Assembly (NCBI RefSeq): GCF_002270055.1
Contig: NZ_NIBG01000001.1
Location: 1-64,000, forward strand
Source of the DNA: Anaeromicrobium sediminis
GTDB lineage: Bacteria > Bacillota > Clostridia > Peptostreptococcales > Thermotaleaceae
DNA length: 64,000 bases
Direction of reading: 5' to 3'
Positions 1 to 8,576 of the stretch are shown piece by piece. How positions within the stretch are numbered: position 1 is the first letter of the stretch; every line of letters begins with the position of its first letter. The position numbers and the translations under genes were made by a program. The notes below the pieces were generated by a model, which saw only the letters and a program-made list of their open reading frames with translations, was not told the DNA's origin and did no database searches.

Positions 1-734
1 TAATTAATGGTAGAGTATGTGTACCATTAGGCGAATTCATAAGAGACATAGGGGGCAGTGTTAGCTACGATGGGGCAACTAGAACTATACAAATTAGTCA
101 AGGTGAGACAGATCTTGAATTTGTTCAAGGGTCTAGCACAGCTAAACTTGATGGAGAACCTATAGCTATGGATCATTACACTATAGACGGTAGGGTGATG
201 ATTCCTATAAGGTTTATAGGTGAAACTTTAGGATTAGATGTGGAATGGGATGGAGATACAAAAACTGTTATTTTGACTGATGAAACTAATTCAGAGCAAA
301 TTGCTAAAATAGAGGGAATAGCTCAAAATGGAGATGCATCAAGTATAACAATAGAAGATATAAAAGATGCAGGAGTAACTGAATCGAAAGTGTTAGATGG
401 AAACTTATTAGCATATCAAGCAGCTATAGTAGCGGCAGAAGATGGAGCGTTAAATACTAAAGCTAAGATTGAAGATATGGTAGATGGTGTAAATTTAGCG
501 CAAGCAGCAGTTAAGAGAGATGCAATTGCCAAAATAGAGGGAATAGCTAAAAATGGTGATGCATCAAGTATAACGATAAAAGATATAAAAGATGCAGGAG
601 TAACGGTATCCAAAGTGTTAGATGGGAACTTATCAGCATATCAAGCAGCCATAGCAGCGGTAGCCGATGGAGGATTAGATACTATAGCTAAGATTGAAGA
701 TATGGTAGATATTGTAAATTCAGTACTGGAGTAA
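1..734 (+). CDS. Copper amine oxidase N-domain surface protein, 5' end outside window
   Basis: The reading frame is open from the first bases, so the gene begins upstream of the window. The visible N-terminal part has two half-domains of the Cu_amine_oxidN1 type (for example GRVCVPLGEFIRDIGG and GRVMIPIRFIGETLG followed by VEWDGDTKTVIL). This fold is common on clostridial surface proteins and is not itself an oxidase. The C-terminal part has two copies of a 75-residue module (225-nt period, copies starting near 300 and 525) opening with IAKIEGIA and containing NGDASSIT and AYQAAI. It ends in VNSVLE with no LPxTG or membrane anchor. A terminator follows at 851-886. The function is unknown; a secreted or wall-associated role is inferred from the domain. 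Confidence 0.75.
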   Translation, partial: INGRVCVPLGEFIRDIGGSVSYDGATRTIQISQGETDLEFVQGSSTAKLDGEPIAMDHYTIDGRVMIPIRFIGETLGLDVEWDGDTKTVILTDETNSEQIAKIEGIAQNGDASSITIEDIKDAGVTESKVLDGNLLAYQAAIVAAEDGALNTKAKIEDMVDGVNLAQAAVKRDAIAKIEGIAKNGDASSITIKDIKDAGVTVSKVLDGNLSAYQAAIAAVADGGLDTIAKIEDMVDIVNSVLE

Positions 735-850
735 AGCTTCCACAAGCACCTCTGAGGTTTAAAATTTTCTAAAGGCAAGTTTAAAAATAAAGAAACCCAA
801 AATGATACCCATGTGAATGACAATCTTAAAAGAGATATTAAGATGTTAGA

Positions 851-886
851 AGATGATTTCTGTATTCTACAGAAGTCATCTTTTTT
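851..886 (+). terminator. Intrinsic terminator after surface protein
   Basis: A 13-bp stem (AGATGATTTCTGT paired with ACAGAAGTCATCT, one mismatch) with a 5-nt loop, followed by six T residues. It lies about 115 nt after the stop codon at 734. Confidence 0.8.
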
Positions 887-1226
887 AATACCTAAAATGG
901 ATGGGATTGTCTTTACACTTGTTAACTACCATATTTACATTTGAAAATTATTATGGTAAAGTAAATGAGAATATTAAAAGGAAGGTAGGTGAAAATCCTG
1001 ATTCGTGGTTAATCAATAGAAAAAATTATTAGGTATAGTAAATTATAATTAACTTTAAAAATAAGTTAGTATTACCTAATTACATCTAGTGGGAAGGTTT
1101 AGGCGATTGTGAGATTTAGCAAAGCTATCCTAGTGGTGAAATTCTGTGATACCATCGTCTTATAGGTGTATAAGACGAAAAATTTGGATGAGTAAAATTA
1201 TCCGAATTTTAGAAATTAGGCATAAT
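887..1226 (+). other. Gene-free, structured leader region before rimM
   Basis: No ORF here looks real. Three foldable elements are visible. One is an 8-bp inverted repeat ATTAGGTA...TACCTAAT (1028-1080) enclosing a smaller TAACTT/AAGTTA hairpin. The second is a perfect 9-bp hairpin CGTCTTATA-GGTG-TATAAGACG (1156-1177). The third is an 11-bp hairpin AAAATTTGGAT/ATCCGAATTTT (1179-1210) that ends 16 nt before the rimM start. Neither of the two hairpins next to rimM has a following T-run, so they look like leader RNA structure rather than terminators. I could not match the 1085-1155 stretch to a riboswitch class I know. Confidence 0.45.
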
Positions 1227-1736
1227 ATGAGTAATCTCCTGAAAGTAGGACAAATAGTAGGCACTCATGGAATACGTGGTGAGGTTAGAGTATATCCACT
1301 TACGGATTATAAGGAAAGATTTGAAGAATTAAAATGGGTATATATGGATGGACAAAGGGATGAAAAATATCACATTCAAAGTGTTAAATATAAGAAGAAT
1401 ATGGTTATATTAAAGATAAAGGAAATTAACACATGTAATGATGCAGAAACTTATAGGGATAAATACTTATACATAGACAGAGAAGATGCTAGAGAGTTAC
1501 CAGAAGATACATATTTTATTACAGATTTAATTGGTATTGAAGTTTTCTCTACGGAAAATGAATATATTGGTAAATTAAAAAATGTAATACAAACTAGTGC
1601 CAATGATATATATGAAATAAAAATTGAGGGAAAAAAAGCTCCTGCACTAATTCCAGCTGTAGGAGAGTTTGTGAAAGAAGTAAATATTTCTGAAAAGAAG
1701 ATGATTATAAAATTAATAGAGGGATTAATAGAATGA
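1227..1736 (+). CDS. rimM: Ribosome maturation factor RimM
   Basis: RimM binds ribosomal protein S19 and helps assemble the head of the 30S subunit. The product is 169 residues, normal for the family. The N-terminal motif KVGQIVGTHGIRGEVRV opens the reductase/translation-type barrel, and the C-terminal PRC-barrel half contains LIPAVGEFVKEV. I chose ATG 1227 because the conserved region begins six residues later; the longer frame from 1146 adds 27 unconserved residues encoded by leader hairpins. The stop overlaps the trmD start (ATGA), so the two are translationally coupled. In many Firmicutes rpsP and a KH-domain gene come just upstream; here a surface-protein gene lies there instead. Confidence 0.95.
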   Translation: MSNLLKVGQIVGTHGIRGEVRVYPLTDYKERFEELKWVYMDGQRDEKYHIQSVKYKKNMVILKIKEINTCNDAETYRDKYLYIDREDARELPEDTYFITDLIGIEVFSTENEYIGKLKNVIQTSANDIYEIKIEGKKAPALIPAVGEFVKEVNISEKKMIIKLIEGLIE

Positions 1737-2416
1737 AAATAAGTGTATTGACATTATTTCCACATATGTTTGCAGGCCCAATGGGAGAGAGTATTATAGG
1801 TCGTGCAGTAGATAATAATTTACTAGAGTTAAATCTTATGAACATAAGAGATTATACTAAGAATAAACACAAAAAAGTTGATGATTATCCCTATGGTGGT
1901 GGTGCTGGCATGGTAATGCAGGCAGATCCTATATTTAATGCTCTTGAGAGCATTGACACAAAAAATAGTAGGATTATATATATGACACCTAAAGGAAAGG
2001 TTTTTAACCAAGATCTGGCCATAGAGTTTTCAAAAGAAGAACATTTAGTGTTTTTATGTGGTCATTATGAAGGTGTAGATCAAAGGGTAATAGACCATTG
2101 GGTAACAGATGAGGTGTCCATAGGGGACTATGTCCTAACAGGAGGAGAACTGCCTGCTATGGTCATGATAGACTCCATAGCTAGGATGATACCGGGAGTT
2201 TTAGGACAAAAGGTATCCTATATGGACGAGTCCATATATAGTGGTCTTTTAGAATATCCTCATTATACTAGACCTAGTGAGTATAGGGGCATGTTAGTTC
2301 CAGAAGTTCTTTTATCTGGAAATCATAAAAAGATTGAACAGTGGAGAATGGACAAATCTTTAGAAATAACGAGGGAAAAAAGACCAGATTTGTATAAAAA
2401 ATATAAAAAGTTATAA
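1733..2416 (+). CDS. trmD: tRNA (guanine-N1)-methyltransferase TrmD
   Basis: TrmD makes m1G37 in tRNAs that read CUN, CCN and CGG codons, using S-adenosylmethionine, and so prevents +1 frameshifting. The 227-residue product has the SPOUT trefoil-knot signatures LFLCGHYEGVDQRV-like (here VFLCGHYEGVDQRV), DEVSIGDYVLTGGELPAM and the N-terminal VLTLFPHMF. The start overlaps the rimM stop by four bases. In many Firmicutes rplS follows trmD, but here the next gene is rplU behind its own promoter and leader, so rplS must be elsewhere. Confidence 0.97.
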   Translation: MKISVLTLFPHMFAGPMGESIIGRAVDNNLLELNLMNIRDYTKNKHKKVDDYPYGGGAGMVMQADPIFNALESIDTKNSRIIYMTPKGKVFNQDLAIEFSKEEHLVFLCGHYEGVDQRVIDHWVTDEVSIGDYVLTGGELPAMVMIDSIARMIPGVLGQKVSYMDESIYSGLLEYPHYTRPSEYRGMLVPEVLLSGNHKKIEQWRMDKSLEITREKRPDLYKKYKKL

Positions 2417-2422
2417 AACATA

Positions 2423-2451
2423 TTGACTTTATAGTATTTTTATACTATAAT
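2423..2451 (+). promoter_or_regulatory. Sigma-A-type promoter for rplU-prp-rpmA
   Basis: TTGACT (2423-2428), 17-bp spacer, then TATAAT (2446-2451). It is just upstream of the L21 leader. Confidence 0.75.
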
Positions 2452-2457
2452 ACATAT

Positions 2458-2520
2458 CTGTAGGTAGCCGCACAAATCGGGTTTAAAACGAAAGTACCTG
2501 GTATTTGGCGAGTCTGGTTA
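2458..2520 (+). ncRNA. Ribosomal protein L21 leader
   Basis: The 5' UTR of rplU contains GTAGGTAGCCGCAC, AAAGTACCTGGTAT and GGCGAGTCTGG, which resemble the conserved Firmicutes L21 leader. That element is thought to bind L21 for autoregulation. The identification is from memory of the motif and its position directly between promoter and rplU SD; a covariance-model search would settle it. Confidence 0.65.
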
Positions 2521-2534
2521 GAGGAGGTGTAATT

Positions 2535-2846
2535 ATGTACGCTATTATAGAAACAGGTGGAAAGCAATATAGAGTTCAAGAAGGAGACACTTTATTTGTA
2601 GAAAAGTTAACTGCAAATGAAGGAGAAGTTGTAGAATTCGATAAAGTGTTAGCTTTATCAAAAGAAGGACAACTAACTGTAGGAACACCATCAGTTGATG
2701 GAGCTAAAGTTTCTGCTACTGTAGTTAAGAATGGTAAAGCGCCAAAGGTTATTGTATTTAAATACAAAGCTAAGAAAGACTACAGAAAGAAGCAAGGTCA
2801 CCGTCAACCATATACTCAAGTTAAGATTGAAAAAATCAATGGTTAA
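2535..2846 (+). CDS. rplU: 50S ribosomal protein L21
   Basis: L21 is a 23S rRNA-binding protein of the large subunit. The 103-residue product shows the family start [18 protein letters not shown] and the basic end [20 protein letters not shown] 2535 follows a strong GGAGGTG site; the longer frame from 2505 runs through the leader and is rejected. It is first in the conserved rplU-prp-rpmA order. Confidence 0.98.
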   Translation: MYAIIETGGKQYRVQEGDTLFVEKLTANEGEVVEFDKVLALSKEGQLTVGTPSVDGAKVSATVVKNGKAPKVIVFKYKAKKDYRKKQGHRQPYTQVKIEKING

Positions 2847-2851
2847 TTAAA

Positions 2852-3181
2852 ATGATTAAAATTGATTTTTCAAGAGATGACCAAGGAAATATAGTAGAAT
2901 TTTCTGTAGAGGGACATGCAGACGCAGCTCCTCATGGAGAAGACATAGTTTGCGCAAGTATTTCTATACTTTCACAAACAACTATTTTAGCATTACATGA
3001 ACTTCTATCAATAGATTTAGAGTATGCCATGGAGGATGGATATCTTTCATGCAAATTGCCAGATTTATCTGAAGAGGTCCGTGAAAAGGCTAATCTAATA
3101 CTTAATACTATGTTAATTGGCATAAAAGGAACTCAGGGTATGTACAATGAATTTATTGACCTTAATGATAAGGAGGTGTAA
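2852..3181 (+). CDS. prp: Ribosomal-processing cysteine protease Prp
   Basis: Prp removes the N-terminal extension of ribosomal protein L27 in Firmicutes and their relatives. The 109-residue product has the catalytic pair in [16 protein letters not shown] (His and Cys), as in the YsxB/Prp family. It lies between rplU and rpmA, and the rpmA product here carries exactly the extension that Prp cleaves, so enzyme and substrate are encoded side by side. Spacing to rplU is 5 nt. Confidence 0.95.
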   Translation: MIKIDFSRDDQGNIVEFSVEGHADAAPHGEDIVCASISILSQTTILALHELLSIDLEYAMEDGYLSCKLPDLSEEVREKANLILNTMLIGIKGTQGMYNEFIDLNDKEV

Positions 3182-3185
3182 CAGT

Positions 3186-3488
3186 ATGTTGTTCAATATT
3201 AATTTACAACTATTTGCGAGTAAAAAAGGAGTAGGAAGCTCTAAAAACGGTCGTGATAGTCAAGCTAAAAGACTTGGAGTTAAAAGAGCTGACGGACAAT
3301 TCGTATCAGGTGGAAGTATTTTAGTACGTCAAAGAGGTACTAAGATTCACCCTGGAACTAATGTTGGTAAAGGTGGAGACGATACACTTTTTGCTAAGAT
3401 AGATGGAATTGTTAAGTTTGAAAGAAAAGGTAAAGATAAAAAACAAGTTAGCGTATATCCAAAAGAAGTTGTTGCGGCAGCTAAGTAA
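3186..3488 (+). CDS. rpmA: 50S ribosomal protein L27, with cleavable N-terminal extension
   Basis: L27 sits near the peptidyl-transferase centre. The 100-residue product begins [17 protein letters not shown]. The first ten residues, ending in QLF, match the extension removed by Prp, giving a mature N-terminus ASKKG. ATG 3186 follows AAGGAGGTG at good distance; the longer frame from 3147 overlaps prp. A terminator follows at 3492-3517, closing the operon. Confidence 0.98.
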   Translation: MLFNINLQLFASKKGVGSSKNGRDSQAKRLGVKRADGQFVSGGSILVRQRGTKIHPGTNVGKGGDDTLFAKIDGIVKFERKGKDKKQVSVYPKEVVAAAK

Positions 3489-3491
3489 TAT

Positions 3492-3517
3492 AAACCCATG
3501 CATTTAGCATGGGTTTT
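3492..3517 (+). terminator. Terminator of rplU-prp-rpmA
   Basis: A 10-bp perfect stem (AAACCCATGC/GCATGGGTTT), 5-nt loop, then a short T-run. Confidence 0.85.
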
Positions 3518-3677
3518 CTATCTTTAAGGATAATTTACATGGAAAATTTAAAGTAGTAGGTTTTGTATAATTTTTTGAATTTTAATTATTAAACAATTTA
3601 GTATAACTAATAATAAAAATTAAAATAATAATTAAAACAATAAAAATAACCTAATTACATATATAAGGGTGATATAA

Positions 3678-4955
<1,278 letters not shown>

Positions 4956-4974
4956 GATAAATTGGAGGAGAAGT

Positions 4975-5268
4975 ATGCTAAAAGGAAAACAAAGAAGTTA
5001 TTTAAAGGGATTAGCTAATAAAATGAAACCTATAGCCCAAATAGGTAAAAATGGTATAACAGAAAGCTTTGTAAGTCAATTAGATGACATGTTAGAGTCA
5101 AAAGAGCTAGTTAAAGTAAATATATTAGAAACTAGTTTATTAGAAACAAAAGAGGCAGCTAATGAGTTAGCTAGATTAACTAATTCTGAATTTGTACAGG
5201 CTATAGGTAATAAGTTTGTATTATATAGAGAAGCTAAAGAAGAACCGACTATAGAACTACCTAGATAA
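4975..5268 (+). CDS. yhbY: CRS1/YhbY-domain RNA-binding protein
   Basis: A small RNA-binding protein associated with pre-50S ribosomes. The 97-residue product begins MLKGKQRSYLKGLANKMKP and has the GKNGITE loop of the CRM domain. ATG 4975 follows TTGGAGGAG; the upstream extension from 4927 overlaps obg in another frame. It is 19 nt after obg, so it is probably co-transcribed, and a terminator follows. Confidence 0.93.
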   Translation: MLKGKQRSYLKGLANKMKPIAQIGKNGITESFVSQLDDMLESKELVKVNILETSLLETKEAANELARLTNSEFVQAIGNKFVLYREAKEEPTIELPR

Positions 5269-5270
5269 CA

Positions 5271-5312
5271 AAGGGTGTGACTGGGTAATATTACCTTTTG
5301 TCACACTTTTTA
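5271..5312 (+). terminator. Terminator after yhbY
   Basis: Stem GTGTGAC/GTCACAC (extended by AAAG/CTTTT) enclosing an 18-nt loop and followed by T residues. Confidence 0.7.
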
Positions 5313-5340
5313 ATTTGGCAACATTTATTGAATATAATAT

Positions 5341-5369
5341 TTGATTTAATACATATATACAAATATAAT
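5341..5369 (+). promoter_or_regulatory. Promoter of nadD operon
   Basis: TTGATT, 17-bp spacer, TATAAT; 40 nt upstream of the nadD start. Confidence 0.65.
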
Positions 5370-5409
5370 ATAATATGAAGTCAATTTTTACTATTTTGGA
5401 GGAAGTTAT

Positions 5410-6048
5410 ATGTTTTTTAATAAACATAATGAAAATAAACCGAAAGAAAAGATTGGAATTATGGGAGGTACTTTCGACCCAATTCATTATGGACATTTAG
5501 TAATAGCAGAGCAAGTGCGTTCAAAGTACAATCTAGATAAGGTCATGTTCATACCTACGGGAAATCCTCCCCATAAGGAAGCTTTGGGAGTAACACCTAG
5601 TAAGCATAGATATTTTATGACTTTGCTTGCCACTGTGACTAATTCATATTTTGAAGTGTCTAGAATGGAAATAGAGAAGGATGAAATCTCATATACGGTA
5701 AATACATTAGAATGCCTAAAAAAAGAGAATAGAGATGCAGAATTATTTTTTATTACGGGTGCTGATGCCATATGTCAGTTAGACACATGGAAGAATGTAG
5801 AGAAGCTTGCAAGCCTGTGTAAGTTTATTGCAGCCACAAGACCAGGCCATTCTTCTAAAGAAGTAACAGATAAGGTAAATGAACTAAGAAACCAATATGA
5901 TGCTGAAATAGAAATAATTGACATTCCTGCATTGGCAATATCTTCTACAGACATAAGAGGCAGAGTTAATAAGGGCCATTCTATAAAATATTTGCTTCCT
6001 GAACCAGTTGAATATTATATATATAAAAATCATTTATATATGGATTAG
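5410..6048 (+). CDS. nadD: Nicotinate-nucleotide adenylyltransferase
   Basis: NadD adenylates nicotinate mononucleotide to deamido-NAD in NAD synthesis. The 212-residue product carries the nucleotidyltransferase motif GGTFDPIHYGHL near residue 20 and the ISSTDIRGRV motif near the C-terminus. The N-terminal stretch of about 15 residues is polar and longer than in Bacillus. ATG 5410 follows TTGGAGGAAG. It starts the conserved nadD-yqeK-rsfS run. Confidence 0.96.
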   Translation: MFFNKHNENKPKEKIGIMGGTFDPIHYGHLVIAEQVRSKYNLDKVMFIPTGNPPHKEALGVTPSKHRYFMTLLATVTNSYFEVSRMEIEKDEISYTVNTLECLKKENRDAELFFITGADAICQLDTWKNVEKLASLCKFIAATRPGHSSKEVTDKVNELRNQYDAEIEIIDIPALAISSTDIRGRVNKGHSIKYLLPEPVEYYIYKNHLYMD

Positions 6049-6065
6049 GTTTTGGAGGTATACAC

Positions 6066-6632
6066 ATGGATATTGTTAAAATTAAGGAATTTATTAAAAA
6101 GAATCTTTCGCCAAAGAGATATAATCACTCCTTAGGAGTAGAGAAAACTGCCTTAAAGTTAGGTGAAAAATATAATTGTGATCTTGAAAAGTTACAGATA
6201 GCAGCACTTTTACATGATTGTGCAAAAAATTTTACAGATGAAGAACTATTAAAGCATATGCCACAAGTTTCAATAATAGAAAAAGACATATATTACAAAC
6301 AACCACAATTATTGCATGGTTTTGTAGGTTCACTTATAATACAACAAGAATTTGGAATAAGCGATGATGAAATAATTAATGCAGTAAGATACCATACTAC
6401 TGGTAGAAAGAACATGAGTGTACTAGAAAAAATCATTTATATATCAGATTATATAGAACCAAATAGAGTTTTCGAAGGGGTCAATGAACTAAGGGAAATA
6501 GTGGAAATGAATTTAGATTTAGGCGTATTAGAAGGATTGAATAGAACTATAAAATATACTATTGACAAAAATGAATTAATACATCCCCTTAGTGTAAATG
6601 CAAGGAATTATATTTTGGCAAATATAAAGTAG
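6066..6632 (+). CDS. yqeK: HD-domain hydrolase YqeK (predicted bis(5'-nucleosyl)-tetraphosphatase)
   Basis: The YqeK family is known to hydrolyse diadenosine tetraphosphate. The 188-residue product has the HD motif ALLHDCAKN, an upstream NHSLGVEKTA histidine, and HGFVG and RYHTTG histidines that complete the metal site. It is 17 nt after nadD. Confidence 0.92.
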   Translation: MDIVKIKEFIKKNLSPKRYNHSLGVEKTALKLGEKYNCDLEKLQIAALLHDCAKNFTDEELLKHMPQVSIIEKDIYYKQPQLLHGFVGSLIIQQEFGISDDEIINAVRYHTTGRKNMSVLEKIIYISDYIEPNRVFEGVNELREIVEMNLDLGVLEGLNRTIKYTIDKNELIHPLSVNARNYILANIK

Positions 6633-6646
6633 CACAGGAGGAAAAA

Positions 6647-7555
6647 ATGAAAAAATTTTTCAAAGTATTTATTATAGCTTTTTTTTGTTTTTTACTTGTG
6701 ATGGGCTCTGGTACCTACATTTTTTTAAATAGTATAGAACAAAAGGAATTTGCTACAGAAAATACAGAAGTTGATTCCAGACAAGTTAGTGAAAAAAGAA
6801 AAATAAACATTCTAGCTGTAGGAGTAGATGCTAAAAATTTAAAAAATTCACAAAAGGCCAGAACTGACACTATGATGTTAGCTTCTATTGATACGGATAC
6901 GAAAGAAATAAGCGTCATATCTATACCTAGAGATTCAAGAGTTGTAATAAGAGGAAGAAGTAAAAAAGATAAAATAAATCATGCCCATGTCTATGGAGGT
7001 ATGGAACTTACAAAGAAAGCTGTAAAGGATTTATTAGGTGTTCCTATAGATTACTATGTAAAGATAAATTATGAAGGATTAGGAAAGGTAGTAGATACAT
7101 TAGGAGGAATAGAAGTGGATGTTCCTATGAACATGAAGTATTATGATCCTTATGCAGATCCTCCTTTAAGAATAAATATAAAAAAGGGTAAGCAGGTACT
7201 AGATGGAGATAAGGCTATGCAATTTGTTAGATTTAGAAAAGGGTATAAAAATCAAGATTTAGGAAGAATACAAGCACAGCAAATGTTTATTAATGCAATT
7301 ATAAAAAAGGTTAAATCACCTAGTATTATAGTTAAATTTCCAAGGCTTATAAAGACTTTCAGTTCTTATGTGGATACGGATATGCCCTTATCTACTATGA
7401 CATATTTAGCTATAATGGCTAAGGATTTTGATTTAGGATCCATCCAAATGACTACAATACCTGGTGATGTGAAAACCATAAATGGCGTTAGTTATTTTAT
7501 ACCTGATTTAGACGGGGTAAAAGAACTAGTAAATAGACTTGTGTATAATCGATAG
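6647..7555 (+). CDS. LytR-CpsA-Psr family cell-wall phosphotransferase
   Basis: LCP proteins attach undecaprenyl-linked glycopolymers to peptidoglycan outside the membrane. The 302-residue product has one N-terminal membrane segment (residues 5-27), then NILAVGVDAK, SIPRDSRVVIRGR, DKINHAHVYGG and RFRKGYKNQDLGR, the conserved pyrophosphate-binding arginines and aspartates of the family. It sits between yqeK and rsfS, an arrangement common in Clostridia. A palindromic terminator follows directly. Confidence 0.93.
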   Translation: MKKFFKVFIIAFFCFLLVMGSGTYIFLNSIEQKEFATENTEVDSRQVSEKRKINILAVGVDAKNLKNSQKARTDTMMLASIDTDTKEISVISIPRDSRVVIRGRSKKDKINHAHVYGGMELTKKAVKDLLGVPIDYYVKINYEGLGKVVDTLGGIEVDVPMNMKYYDPYADPPLRINIKKGKQVLDGDKAMQFVRFRKGYKNQDLGRIQAQQMFINAIIKKVKSPSIIVKFPRLIKTFSSYVDTDMPLSTMTYLAIMAKDFDLGSIQMTTIPGDVKTINGVSYFIPDLDGVKELVNRLVYNR

Positions 7556-7566
7556 GAAGTAAAAAA

Positions 7567-7602
7567 TAAAATGTCATTCTAGAATGACATTTTATTTTTT
7601 TA
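7567..7602 (+). terminator. Terminator after LCP gene
   Basis: A perfect palindrome AAATGTCATTCT/AGAATGACATTT followed by TTATTTTTTT. Confidence 0.85.
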
Positions 7603-7604
7603 AC

Positions 7605-7745
7605 ATGAATAGGATAGCAAATAAATTAGTAGGCTTAGGATTGATATTAATATTAATTAACTATATAATAGTTAATGTTATAGAATTTAGAAGTAAAGAT
7701 AAATATAATAATAAGGGAAATGATAAAAAGAATAAAGTTAATTAA
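7605..7745 (+). CDS. Possible small membrane protein (46 residues)
   Basis: The frame encodes MNRIANKLVGLGLILILINY, a hydrophobic segment, then a charged lysine/asparagine-rich tail. The composition fits a single-pass small protein. However, the start lies immediately after the terminator T-run with no visible Shine-Dalgarno site, so this may be chance. The rest of the gap to rsfS (7746-7920) holds a possible TTGACT promoter element at 7788 and nothing else I can name. Confidence 0.25.
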   Translation: MNRIANKLVGLGLILILINYIIVNVIEFRSKDKYNNKGNDKKNKVN

Positions 7746-7920
7746 TATTAAGTTTATAGGATAAACCTGTTCTATTATTTCAAAAGATTGACTAATAATA
7801 AATAAGGATGTATTTTTACTTATTAAAAGAGTTTTTCAGCAGGTCTAGAAATTACCTTATTTAACATTTATTCCATATATATTTATGCTTTAACAAACAT
7901 ATTGTAGCTAGGAGGATTTT

Positions 7921-8274
7921 ATGATAAATAATACTATGGAAACGGTAAAAATCATAATAAAGGCAATCGATGAAAAGAAGGGATTAGATATTAGGATTTT
8001 AGATATAAATAATGTATCTAATATTGCGGATTTTTTTATTATAGCCCATGGAAAATCCACAAGACAAGTAAAGGCTATTGCTGATGAAATAGAAAAATCA
8101 CTGAAAGAAAAAGCAGTTTTATTAGGTCATAAGGAAGGTTATAGGGATGGTAAATGGATATTACTAGACTATATAGATGTGGTTGTTCATGTCTTTACAG
8201 AAGATGAGAGAGCTTTTTATGGAGTGGAAAGAGTATGGAAAGATGCTAAGGATATATGCCTTGACAACTTCTAA
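7921..8274 (+). CDS. rsfS: Ribosomal silencing factor RsfS
   Basis: RsfS binds L14 and blocks subunit joining when nutrients are scarce. The 117-residue product has the family core IADFFIIAHGKSTRQVKAIADEI-like (ADFFIIAHGKSTRQVKAIAD), GHKEGYRDGKWILLDY and VVVHVFTEDERAFYGVER. ATG 7921 follows AGGAGGATTTT. The leuS promoter overlaps its 3' end. Confidence 0.96.
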   Translation: MINNTMETVKIIIKAIDEKKGLDIRILDINNVSNIADFFIIAHGKSTRQVKAIADEIEKSLKEKAVLLGHKEGYRDGKWILLDYIDVVVHVFTEDERAFYGVERVWKDAKDICLDNF

Positions 8275-8289
8275 AAAACAAATTATAAT
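8261..8289 (+). promoter_or_regulatory. Promoter of leuS T-box transcript
   Basis: TTGACA (8261-8266), exactly 17 bp, TATAAT (8284-8289); both boxes are perfect consensus. The -35 lies inside the last codons of rsfS. Confidence 0.85.
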
Positions 8290-8330
8290 AAAGTAAATTT
8301 TGTGGAATTAAAAGTAAATATAGTAAAATA

Positions 8331-8537
8331 GAGGAGTAGTAAAATTGGATTTTTTTCAGAGAATCGATGGTTGGTGTGAATCGGTAGAAGGAAAATTTGA
8401 ACTTGCCTCATGGAAATAAATAGGTTAGTTACCTTTATAAAACTATTAAAGAGGACATGGACATGTCAATTAGGGTGGTACCGCGGGTATTTCTCGTCCC
8501 TACTAGGTGGATGAGAAGTATTTTTGGTACTTTTTTT
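8331..8537 (+). ncRNA. T-box leader of leuS (Leu, specifier CTT)
   Basis: The leader has the AGAGA-type stem I segment (CAGAGAATCGATGG), the T-box bulge AGGGTGGTACCGCGG (8472-8486), and a terminator helix TTCTCGTCC/GGATGAGAA followed by an eight-T run. In the position expected for the specifier, GAA-CTT-GCCTC, the triplet CTT (8402-8404) is a leucine codon. Uncharged tRNA-Leu should favour readthrough into leuS. Confidence 0.93.
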
Positions 8538-8576
8538 TGTAAATAAACAAATTAGAAGAAAATTAGGAGGAGTTTT

